Positions 11,639 to 23,858 of a stretch of DNA of 64,000 nt are shown here, one piece after another. Origin of the DNA: Amyloporia xantha (taxonomy: Eukaryota; Basidiomycota; Agaricomycetes; Polyporales; Adustoporiaceae); NCBI GenBank assembly GCA_036971615.1, contig JAYKKR010000008.1, positions 310,001 to 374,000 of the forward strand. Reading direction: 5' to 3'. Every line of letters starts with the position of its first letter. Position 1 is the first letter of the stretch. The translations under genes and the position numbers were made by a program. The notes below the pieces were generated by a model. It was given only the letters and a program-made list of their open reading frames with translations, was not told the origin of the DNA and did no database searches.

Positions 11639-12609
11639 TTATACTTTCTCGCGGAGACAGAATCGAGGCACGACGCCCTTCTGTCCATCACTGGATCCGC
11701 GCTGGACGAGGCACCATTCGTCCTCGTACTCCTCCAGCATGTTCAGCGTCTCATCAACTTTGATCAAGAGCTCGTCGGTCAATGTGGGTTTGAAGGTGCT
11801 CTCCACGACCATCATCCTCGGCAAGGGCTTGCTCGCGGTGGCCAGCCCAGACTTCATCTTCCAAGCTGTCAAAGGTGCCTTGTGGTATAGCGGTGAATCG
11901 ACGCCGAACGAGGACGACCTTGGGCTAGGAACGACGACGTGGCCGGACTTTGGCTGAAGGGGTATCTCTAGCGCGGGCGGGGGGACGCGGTGGGAAGGCG
12001 GGCTGGCAGTGCCATTGGCGAAAGCATAAGAGGGCGGAGGAGATCTGATGAGGTTGTCCGCCTTCTCCTGTGGGAGATTGGGGACATCGGTGGGGATTGT
12101 GCGCGTCCACGGCCTGCTTGTCGATGATCGCTTGACACTTGCGAGGGGCGTTGTGGGAAGGGAGAGCTTCATGCTCGGTTTCTCCAGCTCCTTGCCGTTG
12201 ATGTCAAAGTCGATAGGAATGGCTTTCTCGCCGCCGTTCTGCTGCATCAACGAAACATTGAATTTTGTCGAGGCGGCGCGGACTTTTTGGCGGCGTCGTT
12301 GACCGATCCACCATGCCGCACCAGCTGGGGAAGGAGTGTCAGCCTGCCAATCATCAAGAAGCACACTGAGGCTGTCAATCACATACCTAAGATAGCCAGG
12401 CCGACAATCACAATTACAGCAGCGATCGCCTTCTCAGCCGTTGTGGGTCCGCTGTGGTGGTGGGCTACCGCAGAGACACTGTGTGTGGCCTCTGTTCCCT
12501 CAGAAAGGAGCGTCGCGGTCGATGATACCGACGAGATTGGTATGTCTCGCTTATGGAGACGACGAACATTGTGAACCTGCATGCTATTAGAATAATCGAG
12601 TATGGCCAT
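11639..12609 (-). CDS. Single-span membrane protein with C-terminal SH3 domain (Fus1-like layout)
   Basis: The start at 12607-12609 (MAILDYSNSMQVHNVRRL) leads into a Ser/Thr-rich presumed outer part, then one membrane span (AIAAVIVIVGLAILG) interrupted by an intron at 12325-12386. The presumed cytoplasmic side begins AAWWIGQRRRQKVR and continues through a Pro/Ser-rich linker with PPPSYAF and RVPPPALEIPLQP, possible SH3 or WW ligands. The last 60 residues are an SH3 domain: MMVVESTFKPTLTDELLIK, VDETLNMLEEYEDEWCLVQR, GVVPRFCL. One span followed by a terminal SH3 domain is the layout of yeast Fus1, a cell-fusion protein, but this resemblance is architectural only. There is no cleavable signal peptide before the span. 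Transcription converges with the gene ending at 10822. Confidence 0.8.
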
Positions 12610-13096
12610 AAAAGACGAACAGATTCTAAAGAAGGACAGAAGGACAAGAAAAAGAGAGAGAGAGAAGGCGAAAAGAGCACTACAGCATGTTGCCGATGCC
12701 CTCTGTATATGATAGCTGACTACACACACAGCCTTGATGATCTCTGCTCTGCGACATCATACATGACAGATGGCCGCAGTTGGTAAGTCCCAATTTGGTA
12801 ATCCTCCGCCATCCTGAAACGGTTCGCCACTGGTCTGGTCTAGGTCGACACTGCCAAAGATGCGGTACCTTGCAACGTGACGATGAGGGTGCCGTTGCAT
12901 TCATTTATGAGACGGAAGTCATTGCAGTATATGTACCATGAGAAGATACCAATATCGGTGTCAATGACTCAGATCTATGGTAGCTATAGCTTCACGGGAC
13001 GACATACACGGAAATTCGAATTCAGATGAGAATATAAAATTTGTTTTCATTGATATTGATATTTTCTATCAACGTACATGTCTGCCCTTGTGTAGT
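12610..13096. other. Intergenic region between the SH3 gene and the protease gene
   Basis: About 490 bp that should hold the promoter of the SH3 protein gene and the 3' untranslated region of the protease gene, both on the minus strand. A purine-rich run (about 12633-12672, GAAGGACAGAAGG then AGAGAGAG) lies just before the SH3 gene start, so on the coding strand it is a pyrimidine tract. No gene seen. Confidence 0.4.
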
Positions 13097-14535
13097 CTAG
13101 GCCAGGTCCGCAAAGCCAACACGCGAATTCTGCACATCAAAAACGGTGTACACATTTTGTAGGAATGCATCTCCAACTATCCAGAAATTTTGACTGCTCG
13201 AGCCCACAACCCCTGCGAGACAATCAGACGACCCTTGGCTGATGGGTCCGAGGTTGAACTGCTCTTGAGAAACGTTAAACGCTTTCCCGCCGAATGTGAG
13301 ACTGGCGGTGGAAGTAGTATTGCATGGAATGGTGTGGAAGCCTGCTCCCGTAGAGGCAGGAGCATCCTTCGCACCAGGGATATTGGCGTAGAACTTGTCG
13401 ACGTTGACAGAATCACCAATGATGAGGGTGGTGCCTGTATCAATGATGGCAGATAGGTTGCCAAGTGTCTTGTTGCCGTCGACAGACACGCCATCCATGC
13501 TTACTTGCCAATACGCCTAGACCCGTGCCATTTGAATGATGAGTATCCATCCAGACGCTGGGATTACAGAGGACACTGCACTGACCTGTTCGGTGACAGG
13601 CACATAAGTAAAGTCGCCTTTGTATAGATCGTCGTTTACTCCGCCTATCGATAGCTCTGAGCCGTTCTGCTGGCTGAGCTTGAAGGCGAAGACGGCATCC
13701 TTGACCTGGTTTTCTCTGACGAGGGTTTGAAATACTGGATCGGCATTGTACTTGGAGATGGACTTGAACGCCATGCCCATCAAGCCGTCCGGGTAGAAAT
13801 TCCAAGGCGCGAAGCCCTCAGAGTAATGTGCAGCGGCACCAACGGTACCGTTGATCGCCTAGAAGAAATCCATCAGCATATTGACGCGTATATAGAATAG
13901 ATCCAAGTCACTGACAGTGAGACCAGCGATGTGAATGTCATCTGAGTATGCCGAACCATCAGCGGTGGAGCCATCGCCATAGCCCAGGTTGAACGGCCTG
14001 TACAAGTCTCGAGAAGTGGAGCTTGCATCGGGATGGTAGTAATGGTGACCCTCGCAGTATTCGTTGCAAAGGGGACCAGGGACGAATAGATCGCTGCTGC
14101 CGGTGTCGAAGTCGACACTGAAGTTCTGTGGCGGCGTACCAACAGAAATCGCCCCTTGCCACATTTGCCCGTGCATGTCGTCATATAGGGTCACAGCGTC
14201 AAGTCTTTTGTTCAAATTCGAGCCTTGCGCCAGTGGGTGCGGCTTTCCGGTGTTCTGCTCGTAAGCAGTGAAACCACTTTGTAGTTTACTATAATCGATG
14301 TAAGTAATTCTGTAAATGAGACGAGGAGAGGAATGACGCACGCAGTGGCATATGTGAAATGCTTTTGTAGTGCAGTGGTATTGACAGTACCATCTGGGCG
14401 GGCAAAGTCGCTCCGCCTGTTAAGCGAGATTTTCATGCCGCGAGGTACCTCCACCGGGAAGGCAGCAGCAGAAAGAATGTAGAGGGAAGAAAAAACGAAA
14501 GGAACAGACAAATGCATGGCGGAAAAAAATTGCAA
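13097..14535 (-). CDS. Secreted pepsin-type aspartic protease (family A1)
   Basis: An acid endopeptidase with both catalytic aspartates visible: DFDTGSSDLFVPG (after GAISVGTPPQNFSV) and AIIDTGTTLIIGD. Other family marks are YGDGS in the N-lobe, LMGMAF, and the C-terminal FWIVGDAFLQNVYTVFD. The N-terminus has a hydrophobic signal peptide (HLSVPFVFSSLYILSAAAF) followed by a propeptide that precedes the mature enzyme. The first in-frame ATG is at 14535 (MQFFSAM); the ATG at 14517 is an equally good start and better centres the signal peptide. At least three introns are present. A single pair of cysteines near LCNEYC and one near PCNTTS/DCLAG would suit the usual disulfides. It resembles polyporopepsin-like fungal proteases. 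A TATAAG lies about 55-75 bp upstream. Confidence 0.93.
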
Positions 14536-14587
14536 GATAGAAGAGAAGAAAATTGGTTGGTGAAACAGTAGCAGGAGCTACCCAGCT

Positions 14588-14593
14588 CTTATA
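14588..14593 (-). promoter_or_regulatory. TATA box of the aspartic protease gene
   Basis: TATAAG on the minus strand, 53-70 bp before the two candidate start codons. Its position and the secreted product fit a TATA-driven regulated gene; inferred. Confidence 0.5.
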
Positions 14594-14990
14594 GACATTC
14601 TGCGCGACGGATATCCGTACCCGACATAACTACATATCCGCTCTCCCGATTTGCCGCATCCATGTAGGACAAGGATACTTGGTTGCGGATGGAAGCGCCC
14701 ATCCCGTTTCAATATTGACCAGTGTGCAATGCCGAGTGTCGGTCAAAATTAGAATCTTATCCGTGTCCATTGTCCACACCGAATCTAACGATTTTGATCG
14801 AGACTGATAGAATCCATATGCCTGGAACAGAGGACGAGATCGCTAACTACGACAGTGGACGCATACGATAACTGACTGGCAGAAGCAGGACTTACATGGG
14901 ACTAATAAATTTGGCTTGGCGGAGGGATCTGGCACACGCGGGATCCAATATGTTGTACAACTAAACAAGCGGATATGTAGAGATTATGAC
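14594..14990. other. Intergenic region, no gene seen
   Basis: Nearly 400 bp between the protease promoter and the 3' end of RFC1. It should hold upstream elements of the protease gene and the RFC1 3' untranslated region. No open frame of note. Confidence 0.4.
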
Positions 14991-17900
14991 TTAGCCCTTC
15001 TTTGCCTTCGCCTTCGACTTGCCCTTCGTGCCTGCTGCATCGGCTGCTGTGGATTTCCCCTTCGATTTCTTTGGCGCTTTAATCAAGCGATCGTGCTCAA
15101 TATCGTTGTCGGAAGATTCTTCTGCGTCCTCCACTGCATCGTCTACTTCATCGATCTGAAAGGGATGAGTGGCTAGCACCACAGAAGAGCTTGGTGCATG
15201 ACTCACATCCAAAGCTTCCTCGAGATCTGGTAGCGGACCTGCAGCGCCGAGTTTCTTCGGCGCCTTGCCCAAGTCCTGTGCCTTATGGAATGGGATCGGG
15301 TGATCCCTTGAGTTGTATCTGGATAACAGAAATACTTCAATACCAATTCAACAGACAGATAACAGTCCATAATCACTTCCTGGTGAAAGACGTCTTGGTA
15401 GCGGTGGACAACTTCTTGAGGACAATGTCATCCTTATTTTGGTCCAGTCCTAGTTCGACGACCGTATCCCAGTCCTCTCTAGTAAGGAAATAGTCGTCCA
15501 TTCGTTCAATGACATCGTCGACAGCAGACTGTCAAAGAAGATTTGACACCCGTTGTACACTCTCGAATTTCAACGACTTACCGCCCCATCATCCATAAGC
15601 GGCTTGACGATATGCGGGAAGAGTGCAGGAACATATGATTGTCGAATTTCAACTTTGTCGCCGGACACCTTGAGCCGCATGCGAGCTTGGATTTCTGTGA
15701 GCTGCCGAGTCAACTTGTTCTGTTTCGAGTTCTGGCCGAGCCATCTGTAACAGTAGGTTACGCTATAGGCAGCTAACTGACGTGCGAGTACGTACTGAGG
15801 GAACGACATGGCATTGGGCCCTCCGTATGACGCGCCCATGCCATATAAGAATGATGCTGGGCGAACAGTAGAACATACGGCATGTAGAGGCATCAACGAC
15901 CAATGCTGTTCAGGTCTACGAGGAGGGCCGTCATTAAAAGCCTCCCGGAGATATTACAAGACCTATCCGACTAACCCATGGATGAGCGCATCAACAAGAT
16001 CGCCATCGGAGATGGATGAAGCAGCTCTGTCCATAAGCTCGAGCTGCTTCAGAATTTTTTCAGGCCCCTCCAGGCTCCTGACCTTTGCTGGCTGCGTCTT
16101 CATATAATTCTCCTGCTCTATTATGAGAAACTGCTACCAAAAGGAAGAGAGCCAACCTTCGCACCTGGATAAATAAGGGAACGAAGGAATGATCATGGAA
16201 ATATAACTCCATCTTATCGTTCAGTGTTTCACGCGCTGTAGGTGAAAACAAATATGGTCCTAGCATCTTTTGAATTATATTGAAGGGCGTCATGATCGAA
16301 TATTTTTCATTAGCTTTCGCACTGATAAAGATGGGTTGGTTAGAAGACAACGAAAGAGCGACCCTAGACCACGGCACAATGAAGCTGGAGCACTTACAGA
16401 GCTTTGCCCTCATCAAAGTCCATGTTGCTACTTGATAGTTTCCACGTAGAGAGCATGTTGAGAACTTGCCGAATATCCGATTGGGCACCTTCGACGAGCT
16501 GGTCAATAACATTGGCCGGAATGCTCATCTTTTCCCTTCACAAGTTAAACGGCATGAATCTCAAAGCAGCCAAAAGCCATGAGGAAAGACGCACTTGAAG
16601 GCAATAGACAGGATTCTGGAACGGATTGTATTCGCCTCTGGCCTGCGATGCACATTAAGTACATTATACAGGGGATTGATGTTGCCAGAACGCACCTCCT
16701 GTAAGTCAAGTTGAATGCCGCGCTCGTCAACGGCTTGAGTTTGGGAGCACCGCGGTCATTAGCAATACAGATGATCGGAATCTGGTCAAATGATATTACT
16801 TAGTGTTCACCGATCCGTTGCCAGGAATGGTTCACCTTAGTCTTCCGGATGAGCGCTGACAGAGCGCCAACACCACCCCTGTCGCCAGCAGACATCCCAT
16901 CGACCTCATCCATGATCAAACACGTCTTATCTGTGATGGTAACACCCGCTGCATTCGTCATCTGGGTGCGTCAAATATGAGAAGATGGACTAGGTCGGAT
17001 AAGGAGTAAATTAGCCCACATGACCTCCCGTCATCCAGCCATCTAGAGACGTGTTTGCGATATTGGTACTGTTCTGTAAATATTCCAGAGCGATCGTCAA
17101 AAGCGTCCTGTACATGAAACATGTTGAACGAACATACCTCGACGAGCTTCTTACTCCGCGCGTCACTCGCATTTAGCTCAATGGGAGTGAATCCTTCAAG
17201 CTTCGCACATAAATGAGCGCTTGTTGTCTTACCAATACCCGGTGGACCTGTGATCATCACGGCACGGAAGACGTTCATACCATCCTTGCCAGGTTTCTTG
17301 AAGCCGGACTTCAGATTTGACGGCCTGATTCAATGGGATCATGTCAGAAAGGTCAGCAAAGAGTAGTGCAGACCATCGACAAACCATTCGTGTAGCCATC
17401 GTTGCAACTTCTCGACCTGACCCTTGTTGCCGCAGATCTCCTTGAGAGTCTGGGGGGCGTACCTATCTGTCCATAGCTGATTCGCAGCGGCTGTGGATGT
17501 ACTGGGGAACCATTAAACGCGCTCGACTCAAAAGTACACTATACCTACTTTGCACCCTTTGCATCTTTCATCGCCTTCTCTTCCCTCTTCTCCAACTCAG
17601 CCGCGGCTGCACGGATACTTTCCTTCTCCTTCTCCTGTTTCTTTTTCGTCTTGTTATCCAGCTTGCTGAGATCTGGCACTCGCGTAGCGATAAGGTTTAG
17701 GAATCCATCTTCGTCAAGTGTGTTCAGATTATTCTTCTTGATAGCTGCTAGCTTGCTTGGGCCGGCATCATCGCCCAATATAACATACGAAGTCTTTGAA
17801 GAAGGTTGTCCTGTAACACGGCTAGAGATTTGCCAATCAGGGTTTGTGGCAAGAAATAATACGCCACAAGGTCGCACCCGCCATGACGCTTTGCTAGTTC

Positions 17901-19086
17901 AATTGCTTCATTGCGGGACAAGCTGCTCAGTTCACCTGTGAACACAAACGTGAGACCTGCTAGACAGTCAGGTGCAGCTGGATCCGGAATCGGTTTCGAG
18001 CCCGGGGCAACAGGACCTGCCGCCTTAGCAGCTCTCGCTGCCGCCCAGCTGAACATCAATTAATTCAATGCAGCAAAGAAGCAAGACGTTAAACTGGCTG
18101 CGTACTTGAACTTTGGTTTCGGCGGGTCCTCCTCTTTCGGTTCTTCCACTGCATGAGCCCTACTGTTCATCTTCGCATTTGGGGTGACGTGTGCCTTTGT
18201 AGGAGCTTTCTTCGGCGGCGGCTTGCGTTTTGCCTTGCTCTTATTGATCAATTCCTCGTCCTCGTCTACTTCATAGTCAGCATCCTCTTCTGCTTCTGAG
18301 CTGGACGCAATGAAGTCATCATCTTTCTTCTTTCTACTGGCAGTGCTAGTTCTTCGGGGAGTCACATCTTTAGGCTTAGGCTTGGTTTTGGAAGGCACTG
18401 CTGGAACACGGCTGCTAGCGTTAGATGAGGAGGCTACGACAGCAGGCTTCTTCCTCGGCGGAGACGATTTCTTGACTTCCTCATCTTCCTCGTCACTTGA
18501 GAGCAGAACCGCCTTTTTGCGTTTCAACGTGCGACGTGGGATCTCATCCTCATCCTCATCTTCCTCCATAACTCGTTGACTTTTGGACTTCTGAGAAATC
18601 CGGAGTTAGGAAATGCAGATTCGACAGACTTGTACTCACGGTTTCAGCTGTTACGGGCTTGGACCTGTCAATAAGAGATGAGTGGAAACATAGAGGATCT
18701 TAGAACTAGAGATCTGCGTACGGTCTGGCTGTCTTTTTGATTGCTCTAAGACTACAGTTTTAGATGCAAAAGAGCTGGAGAATCCATCTCACGTACCGAT
18801 TATCTTCTTCGTCACCTGCCATGAGGTCGTTCAAAGGCATTCAACCCATTATGAGAGGAGCACGTACTGATTTCTATGACCTGTGCTCTCATCGCCCCGG
18901 CAGGCCGTGTCTTAACATTACACATGGTCAATCACTCAGAAATAAGAAGATCTTCTCGTTCATACTTACACTATGTTTTGGGGTAGAAGAAGATCCTGCC
19001 GATGTTGTCTGACTGCCCCCACCAAAGAAACCTCTGATATCCTTTCCGGGCGGTTTAATAGGTAGCTTCGTTCTCTTTCCGGCCAT
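14991..19086 (-). CDS. RFC1: Replication factor C large subunit (RFC1)
   Basis: Largest subunit of the clamp loader that opens and loads PCNA onto primed DNA. From the ATG at 19084-19086 the N-terminus is [14 protein letters not shown], then DIRGFFGGG, the short PCNA-binding-like motif usual in RFC1. A long charged linker follows (acidic [12 protein letters not shown], then lysine/serine-rich), next a BRCT domain ([20 protein letters not shown], with [14 protein letters not shown]). The AAA+ module has Walker A in [19 protein letters not shown] and Walker B in [16 protein letters not shown] (near 16870-16915), after [15 protein letters not shown]. The C-terminal RFC1 domain ends in a Lys/Ala-rich tail ([13 protein letters not shown]) before the stop at 14991. 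Many small introns. Order and motifs match full-length RFC1; no defect was found. Confidence 0.95.
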
Positions 19087-19589
19087 TTCTGAGCAGCTAG
19101 ATTGGTGGGGTGGTTTTGTACAGGCTCAAGTCCAAGTGATAAGCAGTATGTGTGCCGCCAAGTTCTATCACTTGTTGACTGGAACAGTATGTGTTTCTAG
19201 GACCGATTGCAATAGTTGCGAGCGTGGTCTGAGACTTGGGGTAGCGTAGCCCTGTGACACGTGGTTCAAGAAGGTTATCAGAGTTGCTTCACCGACCTAG
19301 CTGGGAAACCTGAAGCGATGAGTGGGACTGCTTGACTGGCCGCGGCCACAATGTAAGGATGTTGACGCGACACGCCCAGTCACAGTCGTGATTTCCGACG
19401 CGTTCTGCGTGACAGCGCGTTACTGAGTTGCTCTCAAGTCGTCTGGGCGCTTGCAGCTTTACCCCTAGTCCTCTACACTCACAAGTGTTTTTTTTGCTTC
19501 CAGTCGCTGAAATAAAAGTTATCTGGGATGTCAGGCAGACTCCCCAGTTCTAGGTGCGCCGGTCGACCATCTTGCGCAGTGTCCGACAG
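19087..19589. promoter_or_regulatory. Divergent promoter region, RFC1 and unknown gene
   Basis: About 500 bp between the RFC1 start (-) and the likely start of the next gene (+). It contains a CpG-rich segment at about 19340-19450 with several ACGCG/CGCG words resembling the MCB-type ACGCGT sites that drive DNA-replication genes in fungi (for example GACGCGTTCTGCG and GACAGCGCG). The link to RFC1 regulation is inference. A T-run at 19487-19494 lies 95 bp before the + start. Confidence 0.35.
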
Positions 19590-21747
19590 ATGCGAACATC
19601 ATCTCGCAGGTTCGCAACCATTTACGACTCATTGCCTGCCGACGCACAACGCGCATTGGTCGAGAAACATCTCATACCTCTGCTCAATTTTGTCGACAAA
19701 GGTCGCTCAAAGAAGGCACTCACCCAAGCGGCCAGTCTCAGGAAGCGACACTCCGGGATTCCCGTCCTCGATCTCAAGGCAAAACGGGTTGAGGTCAATG
19801 CGCTGCTCGATGAGCTTCATAGAGATGCAAAGCGCTCATTCGTCAAGGACCGGTCACACAAGAAGGAGCTCTTGAACGAGACTGTGGACAGCTTGACTGA
19901 CTGGCTAAATGATATCTGGAGCGTTGTCTACGAATACAACGTCGACTTTGTCCACGCCCACAAGTGTCTTTTGTTCGTCGCGGGTACGCTAGATCATCTT
20001 GGCGGTGGGAGATCGAGGTGTGTGGGTTATTTCTCGTGCAGCATCCCAGCTGACAGCCTTGACCTCTCACAGCTGCCGATGCGCATTCACTAGTTTGCCG
20101 ATCAACGTGACGCTGAAGAGAAAGTCAGGAAGACGCATCAAATCTTTCGATATCATTGGCGCGCATAACCTAGAAGAGATCCTGCACTTTATCTGGCGGG
20201 ACCTCTTCCTGAGCATGCTCGCCACTGGAAACCAACATCAGATTGCCAAGATTCCTGATATGCTGGATGACATCGAGGACCTGCTCGGCTGGATGGCGCT
20301 AGAGCGGGTTCTCTACGGTGGGAGAAAGTGTGAGTGAGTCCCTTCGTCCAGTCGCTATTCCGGCTGACCCACCGCAGGTCCACATGACTTTGATCTCGAG
20401 TCGGACGAAGAAGACGACAGCGAGTATGACACGGAGGTCGAGGATGACGACGACGACTCGGATTTTCTAGACGACGATATGCTGGCCGGACCGCAGTACT
20501 CCAGGCATTGGTCGTACCGCGTGAGCAGCCAGATGGGGCAACTGCGACAGCAGGTGCACGCTGCCATGATGGCTGTATTCAAGAAGGCGCCGTCGCAACA
20601 GCTGTATTCAGCTCTTTGCGCAGTTTCGCCCGACCCTGATCTGACGGAAACGGCGCTATTGAAGCACCTCGACTCGATCGCGGTCGGCTCGTCCGACACG
20701 TTCGCCGCGGCGCTCGACATCTATTCGTTCGAGGGGAATGCAGAAGCGATCATGTCGCTCCTGCGCACACACAAGCACCTTCTCCGCCCACGCGACGCAC
20801 CGTCACTGCAGAGCGCAGTGACAGTCATCGCGACACACTCGCCCTATCACGCGCATGCGCTGGGTATCGTTGAGAAAGAGCTTCTGGACACCGCTCGGGT
20901 CCTCCGCACGGCCTTGCTGGTTTCGTTCTCGCAGCTCGAGCTAGCCGTGAACAAGGACGAGCTCCAGCAGATCCTGAAGCTTCGCCAGGGTGCTCCCGGC
21001 AGACAAGACCGCATCGAAGCGTGGGTCGACGCTGTTTCGACTCCCGGGATGAATGCGCCCAACCCGATGGCATTTGCTGCGATCATGATGGGTCTACCGC
21101 TCATGCCTGGCATGGACCCGTCGGAAGAGGCGGATCCATTGGGGTATCTCGACTTGGATCCCAACGACCCTGATTTGGAGGATCTAAGAGACGAATTCCG
21201 GCCAAGGCTAAAGCAGCGATTAGAAGGCTGGAGCGAAGTTGCGCTTCTTCTCAAGGCAGGCCCCGTCATTTTACAAAAAGTGTATAGGGAGGTGGTAGAG
21301 CTAATGCCGTTCCTGCGAGCGAATGATGTTGTCGAAGAGATGGTGGGCAGGTAAGACCACGATGCTCCAGCCTTGACACAGTGTTATTGATCTTGGGTAT
21401 GTCGTGAAAATCGCAGACTCGCCGACAAACCTAGCAAACACTACGTCTGTGATGGCTTGGACGCTCTCATGCAATTCGTCAAGCAACAAAGAAAGAGAGC
21501 GAGCAATGCGCGGTCACTACAGCGGCGGAGAGATGCGCTTAGGCCTACAGGTTCAGCAGCAACAGCAGGTGCGACAGTGGGGACGTCAACGGCAGCTGTT
21601 GGATCTTCCAGTAGTAGCTCAGCCACAGGGTCGTTCCCGCCTACCCACCCTACACCATCAGGATTACCTGCAGCGGCATATCACCTTCACATCCCGTTTT
21701 CTGGTCCCTCTAGGCTAGGTACGGGTGGTATGGAAGACGTAGATTGA
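19590..21747 (+). CDS. Conserved-looking protein of unknown function with acidic stretch
   Basis: I do not recognise this protein. The coding frame is clear from MRTSSRRFATIYDSLPADAQ (first ATG at 19590) through four exons to the TGA at 21745-21747. Introns fit at about 20015-20070, 20330-20377 and 21352-21416. The first part is helical and charged (EKHLIPLLNFVDKGRSKKAL, DWLNDIWSVVYEYNVDFVHA). A strongly acidic stretch follows the third exon start (DLESDEEDDSEYDTEVEDDD), then a long helical region with YSRHWSYRVSSQMGQLRQQV. The C-terminus is basic, then Ser/Ala/Pro-rich. No signal peptide, membrane span or catalytic motif is evident. The frame stays open upstream of 19590 without another ATG, so the start could lie in an upstream exon. 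Confidence 0.75.
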
Positions 21748-21967
21748 TGGTTCTCGCAGTACGCTCCGCACCCTTAACGTTATTTTGACCCCCGTACCCT
21801 AGCTATCGGCTGTCTTACCATACTTTTGCCTCTCACCTCCGGCTCCGGCCTCGACCCATCTTTTTCATTCAGTAAGTATAATGATCCAAGTAATTAATAC
21901 CAACGCCCATTCCGTCTACAAGCTTGCTCGCACGAGTTCCAGCCCCGACGTCGGACGAACATTGAAG

Positions 21968-23208
21968 TCATCTAGCTCGCCCTTGTCGTCTGCCCTTGAT
22001 AAGGTCTAGTTGGAACTGCTCGTCGTATCCCACGCACTTCATAGACCAAACCCCCATGACCTGGATACAATATGTGAGTACAGTTGGACTTCATGGGAGC
22101 AGCAACAGAAAGGTAACCTCATCGCCATGATCATATGCTGTGAGTATGTCCTGTGGTGTGATGTGCTTGTAATCGTCCGCACTTTCCGCGCCGGCATGAA
22201 TCTCTTCCTTTGTGGCGTCTCGGCCTAGCTGACGCCTGAGACCGATACTCACGCGTATCCGCTTTCCCCAGACTTTTGCGTGGATTTCTTGTGACCAGTT
22301 CTTCCTAACCTGGGTACGAATCGAGATCAGGGCGAAGAATTCAGCGTAGACATACGGGAGCCTACATCCGCGGTCTGAGCCTGCCATTGCTCTGCCATCA
22401 ATGAGGGAGCAGCGGTTTGCTCGTACAAACCACAATACAGCCACTCGTTCGTGCGCAGACGAACGAACAAGACCATTGTGTGCGGACGCTCCCGGGACCA
22501 TGGATCCTGCGCAGGTGACATCGAAAACATAAGACCCGGATACCCTGGCTTCTGTGGAGCGTACGGCGCGTACGACAAGTTGATGCACATGAGGTTATCA
22601 TAACCATGCTGCGCCAACTTTTCCTCAGAGGGACGCGGGAATGTATCTCTAAGAGGACCCCCGAACCGTTTACCAATGAATTTGCGGGTGACAGTGACAT
22701 TTCGGATGGCCTCGTCAGTGGAGATGGGATAGGGCTCGAGGCCGGCGACTTCGAGACGAGTGAGAGCCTCTTCGTCACTAAGGATCCTGTCCTCCTGTTT
22801 GATCTCAGCTTTTGGCTGTAAGATATGAACACATTACAGATCTTCCTGGTATAAAGGCAGAGAGCCACAAACATTCGATAACGCTAGCATGGCGGCTTGT
22901 GCTTCTTCTGCCGTTCTCGGCTCGTGTTTCTTCACGGTCATGTCACTCACTGGGGAGTCTTCGATTTCCACGACGTCTGAAACAACCTCATCTTGCAGAG
23001 GGTCCCGATTAGGTTCAGTCATCCGTTGCCTCTTGGTATCAGGGTAATCAGGCACATGTTTGGTTTCATCCGGGTTGTTCAGAAATCGAACGGGCATGCT
23101 GAGCAGTGTGGCCTGCACAGAGGGAGACAGACTGCGCTTCAGTGGTTTCCCATCCGAGGCAGACATCTCAGGATCATGAGCTTCATCTTGAAGTCCTTTA
23201 GGGGACAT
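21968..23208 (-). CDS. DUF6697-type protein, intact paralog
   Basis: Intact counterpart of the broken gene at 6416-7772. After a variable hydrophilic N-terminus (MSPKGLQDEAHDPEMSASDG) it shares PKAEIKQE, LEPYPISTDEAIRN, DTFPRPSEEKLAQHGYDNLM, APQKPGYPGLMF, RLRTNEWLYCGLYEQTAAPS, QWQAQTADV, RKNWSQEIHAKVWGKRIRV and, after a last intron, VMGVWSMKCVGYDEQFQLD. The stop is TGA at 21968-21970. The first intron has a GTTTGT donor and the last a GTTACC donor; the former is shared with the pseudogene. The conserved Trp/Tyr-rich core looks like a globular domain; no catalytic motif is apparent. Family function is unknown and the DUF6697 assignment is from memory. The start at 23208 is the first ATG; 23166 is an alternative. 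Confidence 0.8.
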
Positions 23209-23858
23209 GGCAAGATAGAGACGTAGGTCGCTCTACTTGAGAGTGTCAGTGACTGACTTGTAACCGATGCAGCCAAACGACAGTGAACATTGATCGCACC
23301 GAATTTCAGTTTTAGTTTTGGCGGCGCTGCCAACAGGACAACTGTTCGGTATTTACACAAGGAAAATAGTAGGGAAGCAGATTCCAATGCCAAAGTTGTG
23401 TAGCGCTGTGGTCACTAGGTTACACTACGCGATCGTTCGATCGAAGGCGGACGACGCCACTCCTCGTGTTAAGCGATGCTTCATGTATTCAAGATTGCAA
23501 CAAGCTGAGCCTGTGTCTTGTCTACGCCGTGCTCTCAATACATGTACCATCATCGTGTCTAACTTTGCTCGAGCTCAAGACTGCAGAAGCAACTATACTT
23601 CAACTACTGCAGTTGCCATTCTGGGACGAGCAGGACCATCTGCATCGCCACTATCTGCGTCAGCCTTAACTTTATACGCGCAGCCGGCGTTGGAGACAAA
23701 AACGAGACGTGAATTCATCTAATCATACATACATCAACCTACACGCACATCGAAATACAGAATTCGCGTCATCGACAATGATAAAAGTACAGAATGCTCC
23801 TCAACACCCGGCGGGATTCCAACAGCTTGACATATGGTACAGATACAGCGCGTTCATC
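23209..23858. other. Intergenic stretch, no gene seen
   Basis: This 650 bp should hold the promoter of the DUF6697-type gene and the 3' untranslated region of the alcohol oxidase gene. A 134-codon open frame on the + strand (23318-23722) has no recognisable features and I do not support it as a gene. Confidence 0.4.

Noticed and set aside
23318..23722. 134-codon + frame between the DUF6697-type gene and alcohol oxidase
   Set aside because: No motif, no start context and no splice partner; it sits in expected promoter and 3' untranslated DNA.
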